This document shows, in pieces, positions 54,851 to 64,000 of a stretch of 64,000 nt of DNA. Position 1 is the first letter of the stretch, and each line of letters starts with the position of its first letter. Below the pieces are notes generated by a model, which was given only the letters and a program-made list of their open reading frames with translations, was not told where the DNA came from and did not search any database. Source of the DNA: Phylloscopus collybita (taxonomy: Eukaryota; Chordata; Aves; Passeriformes; Phylloscopidae); the NCBI GenBank assembly GCA_027886175.1, contig JAJNNQ010000013.1, positions 3,987,501 through 4,051,500 on the forward strand, in the 5' to 3' direction. A program made the position numbers and the translations under genes.

Positions 54851-57800
54851 TCAATTCATTATATATATATTTCTGAATATATGGTCAGCTAACACTCCAC
54901 TGTAGTAAAGGCACTGTGCTAAACAGAGTGGAAGTGCAGGTACTAATAAGGAACTAATACCCTATAATGCTCTGACTCTATTAATATTATACAGAAAACT
55001 ATTATGATAGAAATTATAATATTATGACGGAAAACTTCAGGTATTTATGTTATGAAATTCACTGATGAGAAGCAAGTTGTTCATCAGCTCTCAGGCAGTT
55101 TGTAAATACATGGCAGCAACTGGCAATTTATTTACGTCCCATAAGTTAAGGTCATTTCATCTGTAAGGCGTTATCAGAAATGTGACAGATTTTGGAATTA
55201 AAGCCTGAAAACACTGCTTGCCAAGTTCACCCAGCTGCCACTGCAACACCACCAGCTCCAACCTGGCTTAAAGCTGAGCAGAGCTGGTGTCTCCAGCAGC
55301 ATCTCAGGATCACTGAGCTCTGTGTGCTGCTGCTCTCCTGCACAACCATTGGAGTCCTGCAGAACCCCGGGCAGGAGAGACCCACGCTCCTCCCAGGGCT
55401 GTGCACTGACACTGCACCTGCAGCCCCTGCCAGGAATGCACACTGCTGCCCAGCACCAGCTACAGAATAACATCTTCATCTAGACTTCTGGGGCAAAGAA
55501 TAGGATTTGAATAAAACTGTTGCCAAGATGAATGCAAAGCCAGGAGCCAAGGGAGCGGAGAGAATACTACCAAGTGAGAGATCCTACAGAGATTAGAAAG
55601 GGAAGAACAAAGTTCATTTTTGCCTCTTCAGCAGTTAACTGTTTCAAGAAAGTGTGCTAAGAGGCTTTGTGCTGTCCCACAATATGGATATGTCAATCAG
55701 CTTTCTGGCAACAACTAAATGTGAGATTTTACTTGCAAAATTTCTAAAGGGACTTCAGTTTCTTTTAGGAGACTAGTGTTTAAAAAAAGCTATCTATATT
55801 ATTCAGCAACTATCAAATATCATGGTTTCCAAATATGAGCACTTCTGCTAAAATTAAGTTTGCCAGTGTTTCAATGATTTTAGTGCTACATAATATTTAC
55901 TGAGTCCTGACTTTCCAGTTATTTAGAGTTTATATAGGTGTGTTTTGCAGGGTGTCCTGTAACAATAATAAAACTTAAAAAAAAAATAAAATTTCCATTT
56001 GCATAAATAATCACCAAATGGTTTTGCCTGAAAAATTAGATTTACCTCTATACTGACTGCTTTGCTTGTTTACAAGCCTGTGAAGTTAAACAGAAGAAAT
56101 TACTACCTTACAATACTCTGAAGGTTATCAAACTTGTTGGGTCAAAGATTGGAACTGTTTCTAAGGTAAGAATTTTTCTTTACAAACAAAACCTAACCTT
56201 AAGCCTTCTTCTTAAGTGAGTGCCAAGTTTCTCAGCAGTGATCCCAGCATTACTGAGAGAAGGTGGAAATAGGAGACTCATTGAATAGCTAATGGTTTCA
56301 AAGTCATGCTTGGAACTCATCAAGAATAAAATGCTGTGCTAAATCCACTTAACCCAAAGACTATGAAGGCCATTTCAGACCATGCATTGATAGCTTAAGA
56401 TCCTCAAATAAAACTTAAAAAAAAAATTCTTATCCTGAGGATGGATGTGGCAGGTAACAGCAGCCAGATCCACATTTGCTTAGAAGCAAATGTCAGAGGG
56501 AGAAGAACTCTCACCTCTGGCAGCATCCTGGATGCTGACAACTAACTCTGACTTTATAAAGAACATCATTTTAAAAAAAGAAAGATCTGTTGAACCAGAC
56601 CTCTGTCCCACCAACTTCTTCCTGTATACACCTCAGCAAATTGCCAGCATCACTGGATCAAAATGTTTTGTATCAGCTGTTAGGTGAGACAGTGCTTGTA
56701 TGAGCTACAGTCTGTAAAGGCTCCACTGACATAAAGTTGGCTTCCTGGGAGAAACGTGGAGGGCCATCATGTTACTTGTAACACTTGGCATGTGAAATAC
56801 ATTTAAACCTAATTTTCTATCATGTCCTAAATAAGGTAACTTGAAATAATGCCCCAGTTCAACAGTTCCTCTTGTAAGGAATTGTTCTTGTCACCCACAC
56901 TGGATTGGTGCAAATTCAGTAAGAATTCAGGTTCGTCCTGTCATAATCTATATTGATTTTTATTTTACAGTCTTAAATATACAAAAAATAGACGCATATT
57001 GACTAAAGAACACAGATACAGAAGAACAGATGCTACTTTAACCTGCACTTTCTCCTTCTGTCTTTAAGTGAAAAATCCTCTTACAATTTCCAGAAAACAG
57101 ATTAGTGCATGCTGCATCAATTACTGAATTACAGAAAACAGTTTCTATTGTTAGAAAGAGATTTGGTTTTAAACTTAGTAAGGAAATAACTACTCTACAT
57201 CTGACACTCATCAAATTGAGCTATTTTTGTTCAAACAATGAACAGAGAAATGCCACATGTGGATAAATAGTGAATGCTTTGAAGAAACATGGCAGCAATA
57301 AAAACAGAGGTGTACTGCCTTGGAGGTCTGGACATTGAAGTACAACACGTTTTGTAAATACAAAGGCAAATCATAAAGTGATTCCTTTTCAAGGGTTACC
57401 TGAAGTTTCTTGGCTGTCCTCAGAAATGTTGAACATATATAATTTTACAAAATATAATTTTGTCCAAGTAAAGAAATTTTCATTTGAGTAAAGCACACAT
57501 GACATGAAATCAGCAAAGGATATAAACTCAAAAGTCATCACTCACAAATTTCAAAAATATACCTTTTGTATGCATGTATGTGAAGATATACTTTCATTTC
57601 TATACACATATATAGAGATCATTATTCCTGTAGTTTGTATTAGAGAGAAATTACAGCATTAAAATGATAACTTGCCTGTTACTTGAAATAGCTATTTAAT
57701 AATTTTAAAGGGAAAAATTTATTTTCAAAATGAAAATTGTTGTAATTAGTTTCTTTTCGAAATCTGAAAAGTGTTTGTTATGTATAGGAACAAACTCCTA

Positions 57801-58485
57801 TTTTTTATCCATGTCAATATTCAATGTAATTTATCCCCTTCATGTTTGAAATTTACATTATAATCAGTGTATAATACAGTGTCTCCTAGTTCTTAATATT
57901 ATAGACAACACAGTTGTATCACACAGACTTTTTGGAAATTTTTTGAAATACATATAGGAAAAAATACAACCAATTACAAACAAAAAGAAAAGCATCACTT
58001 CTCTGTATGCCTTTCAAAACACGTTGATAAGGTCCAAGTTTTTAAAAGGGAAAAAATGAGTTAAAACCTAATGTTTCTTAACAGTTTGTCTGTTGATGAA
58101 ATGCAGAACCTCCAGTGATTTGAGAATGATATGTTGTTTTCCTTCAATTTTTCAAATCTTCATGATCTGAAAAAAAAGCCTAAACCATCTGTGGCTGAAA
58201 AGTAATGTTCCCCATCAGAAAAAAGAAAAAAAAAAAAAAGGCAGTAAATCTGTCCATTTTTAGACACAGTGAACTACCAGTCCTCACACCACATAGGACT
58301 TGCCAAAACCAGAGACATGGGTATATGGTATATGGTTGCCTCTATAAATAAAGAAATAGGAGAAGCAATTGAGGGATAAACAAACTGTCACAACTACAAC
58401 TGTCTTTCAAAGGTGCCAGTAGATATAAACAGGTGATGAATACACACAGGCTGGCAACTAGAGCAGACACTCATTTTTCACATTG

Positions 58486-58516
58486 AGTTCTAAAATCTAA
58501 AAAAGATTTTAGAACT
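58486..58516. repeat. Perfect 13-bp hairpin
   Basis: agttctaaaatct / agattttagaact around a 5-base A loop, in the 5' intron of PLEKHH2. Confidence 0.8.
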
Positions 58517-60361
58517 GCCTTCTAATAGAAGCTTCGAAGACAAAAAGATCTAGGGGGGGTTTGTGTGTCTGTGATACTTGGTAAGTTTAAACTGCTTGAA
58601 GAATATGCCTGCTAGCTATTCCACACCTCTACATCTGACCAGAATTTCCCCTTTTGATTCTATATTCCTGTGTTTAGACCCAAACATTTCAACAAATCTC
58701 TGAATTTCCAGAAGAAAAGTTAGTACTTCTTAAAAGCAAGTGATCTGCTTCTCAATGGCTTTGATGACAACCAGTTTTCATGTTTTACAGTACGCTGTGC
58801 CCAACCATATAAAGCCTTGCACATACTTTTAGTTAAAAGCAATGGTAAAACTGTTCTAGAAGCATGGCTTACTCTTTTTACAAAAAGCTCTCTCTTCCAG
58901 TGGTTTGGCTTAGGAAAATATAGTAATATTCCTCCCAGTTCTGTTACTCATTTATTAAAAAGCTGGCTGGTATGTTCCATCCATATTTTCTGACATTATT
59001 CCTTCTGCCTTGACACTTCTCTTCTATGCATTATGTACTCTCTATAAGGGCAGTGGCAGATCTCTATAAGCTACAACAAACTTTAAAATATGACCTGACT
59101 ATTTAAGCCATAGAGACAAAACACCTACAGAAAAGAGGTGTAAAATAAATATACTAACATTGCATAGGAAAAATCAACACGAAGATCATTTGTAAATAAG
59201 CAACGAGCACATGCCTTGGGGAAGAAATACTTTGTTCTTTATTGGCTGATTTATTTTTTTTTTTATCCCAAAGGGAATACAATACTTAGAGAGACTTATC
59301 TTAATAGAACAGCTTTGCATTTAACTTATTAGTAGAAATGTGTTTTGTTATATAATCTAGGAAGTGATACTTCAGACTCACCTGTATTTATAAAATTAAA
59401 TATGCCTTCAGTGAAAATTTGATGTTTTGGCACAATAGCTTTTCCCTAGAATGAAACCTATAAAAATATTACTCGGTTTTTTAGTCCTCAAAATGAAGAA
59501 TTGCCTTCTGAAAGTAATTTCTTTTTGTCACAGATCTCCCCAAAAGGGCTAATGCTAACAGCCACATCTCAATGGGGCTCAAGTGTTCCTTCGGCTACTT
59601 TCAGACCGAGCATGAATTGTGTATGAAAGTTTACAGTTTGTATTATTTCCTACAGGAAAAAAAAAAAAAAAAATCAGGTAAAGAATTAGTCATCTGGCCT
59701 AAATTCAGAAAGCTACAGCCTTGTATTTCCCTCAGATCTCACTTGAATGCTCACCTAGGTTCTGACTAGAACTAGAACTAAGCAACACAGCTTAGGCTCA
59801 CGACCCAGCAGTTTGCAAGCTGCCACTTTCCAGTGCTCACCCATGGTGCTCCTTCTCCCATCTTCTTCATTTTTCATACCAATTAACAGGTAAAAGGCTA
59901 CAATTCTTCTCATGAACAAGCCACTGTCAACCATTCCTCTGCAAATCTGCCATCTAACCAATTCCTTTTGGTTTTGTCTTTCTCTGTCACACAAATGCAT
60001 GAAGTGTAAAAACAATTTGATTCTTTGATGTCAGAGTCCCATCTGTGTGTGCACACACCACAGACAGACACACACTCACTTCTGCAGATGATCAGCAGTT
60101 CTACAACCTGCATGTGCAGAACCACGGTCCCGCTCACTTCTGACTACAGCAACGTCTGGCACTGCTCTCCTGGGTAGGCAAAAGTCACTTCTTAATTGCA
60201 AGTCTCTCTTACTTCTCCTTTTTAGCAATTCAGCTCATTCCTGTGAACTGTGCTTAGCACAAAAGCCTTTCCTTAGAACAAAAGGAAACCTCCAAAAATT
60301 ATCAGTCTCTATTTGCTCCATTTCCAAAATAAAAACAACTGGCTCAAAATTTCTATTGCTC

Positions 60362-60379
60362 TATATATATATATATATA
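60362..60379. repeat. (TA)n microsatellite
   Basis: About nine TA units within the 5' intron of PLEKHH2. Confidence 0.9.
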
Positions 60380-61728
60380 GCTATATATTCAAAATGTCTA
60401 TTTCTATTCTTGATGAGACCAGTTTTACTACTGAGTTATTTTACTTCTTTCTAGTTCTTTCCAATACTTAAGCATGATTTTAAGAATTATTTAGCTCAAA
60501 AGTTTTTCTAGTGGTCATTAAATGAGTGAAAAGTACATATGAAGAAACAATCTTTCACATCTCAGTTGAGTTCATTGTAGCAAAATTAATGATTTCTTTG
60601 GGAAACTATATAACTTAAAAATATAAACCAGAAAACCCCAGGGAGGGAACTCTTCTAGAATTGGTAGTCTAGAACAGCTGCCAGCAAACACACAGATTTA
60701 AAAATGTTAAATTCAGCAGTGGGATTTGAGGAGGCAGTGTAGTGAAGGACAATTGAGTAGCATGTAATGCTGGCTCAGTAACTGTGCTTTTCCCAATGCC
60801 AGTCACAGAACTTTCCTAAGCCTGGTAAAACACCAGGAAATTCCCTCTTTCTGGCAGTCATCTTTCCCAACTCAGCTCTTGTCTTTATAGTTAAATTGCA
60901 GAGATATGATCAAACACAAATTAGGCAGATGGCCACTCTCAGCACAGACATTATAGCGGCATTCAAAATCTGGAAAGGAGTGAAGATATTGTTCAGTGAG
61001 AGGGAAGAAGGTACCAAAGCACTTTGGCAGGGAAGGAAAAAGAAGTCTCATATAATGCTTAATGTGAAAAAGACAAATGTATATCCAGAACTGGTTTTTC
61101 ATTTGCTTTGTTTTGTACTGATCACTGTGCTGCAACTGTGGAAATTCTGCTACCTGTGTCTCACTGAATTGTGGCTTCTGATTAGAGCCACAACATGAGT
61201 GTCCACCTGAATCAGGACATGCCACTGCCTGAGAAGTGATGGCGTGAGAAACAAAGGTACCACTCATGGCCAGCATGACTCAAACTGCATTTAGTCATGA
61301 CCCTGAAGTGTATAGGACACTTTGGAAACCCATGGTAAAGGAGTAAGAGATTCCAGAAATATATATATGGCAGCACGTTGCACTTTAAAGACAAGACAAG
61401 AGGTATTTAAAGCAAGGAAGTACACTCCCAGGGAAGGAAAATTAAATGAGCAAAAAGAGTTCTCACCATCAAAAAAACGGAGAAAAAAATTTTGTAGCTC
61501 CTTTAAGTGAAATGCTAAACAAGTATTAGATTGGCTGAGGACCCACTATCACAGTTTCCACAACTTCCATCAAGTTCCCCATCTCAGGTGGGCTGGAACA
61601 GAATAAATACCACTACAGAGGAAATATTAATCCTCTGGCCTCACAGCAAAGGCTGTGCTCTTCATGCCATCATCCAGCCACGCCTCAACAAGAACAACTA
61701 ATTTATTACTTCCTGAGTTCCCTTCTTG

Positions 61729-61762
61729 TTTTTTTTTTGTTTTGTTTTTTTTTTTTTTTTTT
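61729..61762. repeat. T-rich tract
   Basis: Interrupted poly-T (runs separated by single G) in the 5' intron of PLEKHH2; seen from the gene's strand it is a poly-A tract, possibly a retroposon tail, but no body was recognised next to it. Confidence 0.75.
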
Positions 61763-64000
61763 CATTTTCAACCTCCTTAGAAAGAGTGTAGTTTTAAGAT
61801 CTACAAAAACAAGAAGACAAAAAAAGCTCCACCATTTAAAAAAGGCATAGCATAAAGTTAATAATAGTCAAGGAATAAAAATGAAACTAAGAAAAATGTG
61901 CAGGTATTAAAAAGGTGTAAACAAACCTACTGCTCTATTCATATAAACTTTCATTCTTCTTAACTCTCCTTGCTTTCTTCTATTTGTACCTTCCTAATTG
62001 CAGCTGAATTATTCCCCACGATGAGAAGATTTTAAGGACAACTAAATACTGAAACATAACCTTCATAATATATATAATAATAATAATAACCTGAATAATT
62101 TTGTTCAATTGTATTCTGCTCCCCTTTACCCTTCATAATCCTTTGATTGCAAGTGGAAATACTCATTATGCTTTTTTACAATTTTTATATTGGCAATCAC
62201 TGCCTAAGTTCAATGTGTTTCTGACTTTTTCTCCAAAAACATTAAACATGAAATTGCCATGCCAGAGATAACAAAAGACTGCATCTGCTTCATTTTCAAA
62301 TGTCAAATGAAATACCATAAATAGGACTGTGAAAGGAATAAAAATACAGTGGGATGTGGATTTAGCTGCTGGTTTGTAAAACAAAGTCCAAAATGTTATG
62401 CTTTGGAATATACTGAAAATAGTATTTAGCCTAAAAATTGATTATCATTCAATTTTCATAATCTGTTCAGAAAGTATAAATAATATTACATTTGTGATGT
62501 AGATACTCGTTGCCAGCTGAGCATGTATACAGATAATACCCAAATGGAAGGTTAGAAGAATGTACACATGAAAAGAATTCTTTCTCACAATCATTTCTAT
62601 TTGTTGAAAACCACTTAAATCATAACAAAATTACCCTCAACACTGCAGGAAACAAACTTGGAGACAGTTATAGGAAGGTTGAGTATTATAGGACAGCCCA
62701 TAATGCAGCATTTGGGTTAGTGCCATGTTCAGTCCTTACGGGGTCTGATGAAATTCAGTGGAAGCTGCCCAAGTGGGAATTCAACACAGCTATGTAGTTC
62801 ACCTACCAAAATGAGTTTTTAGTGGCAGGAGGAACATCAACTCTGTACCTTATGTTGCATGCATATTCTAGGTGAAAAATGCAGTTTACTGTGAAAAGAA
62901 TGAAGGTCACCAACTTCTCCTGTGACTTGAAATGCCAGCTGGAAGCTAAACTTGCAGTAGAAACATGTAATCTTTTACTCAACAAAGGTTTCTTTTTTGT
63001 AACCTCTTCACATAGGCAAGACTCAAGCTGCATTAAAATACAGGCTTCTGCTCAGTTTTCACGGCCATCCTAAATTTGGCGTCCTAGAATACTTTCTAAC
63101 ATCATTCCTTAAATTCCTGTAAAGACCTCTCCCACTTACAGCAGCAGCTTCTGCTTAAAACTCCAACAAGGTCTCTTTCTTTGCACGTTAGATTTAAAAA
63201 TATAGACTCTACTTGGCAAAATGAAAAAAATATTAAAAACAAATAAACAACAGGGAATGGATTAAGTTTTCTGAAAACACTGTATATTCCCTTGCTTCTC
63301 TCTCTTCTCCTCAAGTTCAGTAAAAAAATTAAGCTCTGGTAGCTGTACTGCTGCAACACATTTACAATGCAAACTTCTCAAACTCCTCAACTGAGTTTCA
63401 AGGATGACTACTTCCTTAACTTACAGAACACAGTAAATAGTTTCTTTTTCTGAATCACAGCACATCTGTTAAAATATACTCAAGACTTTTCATGTCAATT
63501 CTTCATTTATTTGCAGGGGCACCATTAAATAAAATAATTTTGCAAAGGTATTTGATTTCCAGTGTATAAAAAAAGTACTTCAATTAATCCAGCCTGAATA
63601 CATTTCTGGGCTCACACAGATCACACACAAATATTGGAAATGGCTAGATTCAAGACATCCCTTATTTAAATCTTATTCTAGACTAAGTTATGCAACAAGT
63701 ATAAGGGGAAGAACCCAATGGCAGTTTCTGGCAAGTCATACACAGAAGGGTAATGGGATGTAAACTCTTTTCCCTTGAAGAGACACCTCTCAAACACAGG
63801 CAGAGGAGGAAGGCTGGAGAATTACCACCAATCCATTTCTCTTATCTACTTGTACAGACTCCCTGTTTTTGTCACAGTGTCATTCTTACTCTGTTTTCTA
63901 CAACAATTACATAGTATAATACCCACTGGCTTTCACGTCTGTCACACCACAGTGCTGTGATTTTGTTGCTGTTTTGAAGTGGAACACTGTCTGCTGCTAT

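Larger units (their letters stand above)
53179..64000 (-). other. PLEKHH2: 5' intron sequence of PLEKHH2, start exon not found
   Basis: Upstream of exon A the human gene has an exon with the initiator Met and a segment ending RELLAEK. Reading both strands to the window end gave no match followed by a donor. The stretch is AT-rich with TA and T tracts, the 54.8 and 58.5 kb hairpins, and one GC-richer block near 55.19-55.47 kb. The start exon most likely lies past 64000. Confidence 0.65.

Noticed and set aside
55621..55660. Minus-strand KQLTAEEAKMN as a possible PLEKHH2 5' exon end
   Set aside because: No donor at the needed place and the surrounding frame does not match the human N terminus.

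Overview
The window looks like AT-rich avian nuclear DNA. Several CR1 retroposon tails of the bird type are present, and the two recognisable genes have vertebrate exon-intron structure with GT-AG splice sites throughout. It is probably a songbird-like genome, but the species cannot be fixed from the sequence. Homology calls were made by reading the translations against human proteins recalled from memory; no database search was run.

Both genes lie on the minus strand, head to tail. DYNC2LI1 (light intermediate chain of the dynein-2 intraflagellar transport motor) occupies about 1.6-13.4 kb. Twelve coding exons were placed, 999 nt or 333 codons with all phases consistent. The short terminal exon expected from the human protein (about 20 residues) was not found and probably lies beyond position 1. 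Exon 1 lies in a CpG island (about 12.9-13.56 kb) with a good ZNF143/THAP11-type element just upstream of the start codon. CR1 copies in opposite orientations flank the island.

An intergenic stretch of about 5.8 kb (13.4-19.2 kb) separates DYNC2LI1 from PLEKHH2 and contains one CR1 copy but no gene I can recognise. PLEKHH2 (coiled coil, two PH domains, MyTH4 and FERM) runs from its stop codon at 19.2 kb to its most upstream visible coding exon at 53.2 kb. Twenty-eight coding exons were placed, 4377 nt or 1458 residues plus stop. The roughly 41 N-terminal residues expected from the human protein are missing, so the start exon is probably beyond position 64000. The last 10.8 kb is read as intron.

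The gene order PLEKHH2 then DYNC2LI1, same strand, matches human 2p21 as I recall it. The two products are not known to act together: one moves ciliary cargo, the other organises cortical actin at membranes. I found no new gene system. The most useful loose ends are an open minus-strand exon candidate at the left edge, an upstream ORF that ends exactly at the first splice junction of DYNC2LI1, conserved phospho-type islands in the PLEKHH2 linker, its PDZ-ligand-like C terminus, and several perfect short hairpins in introns.
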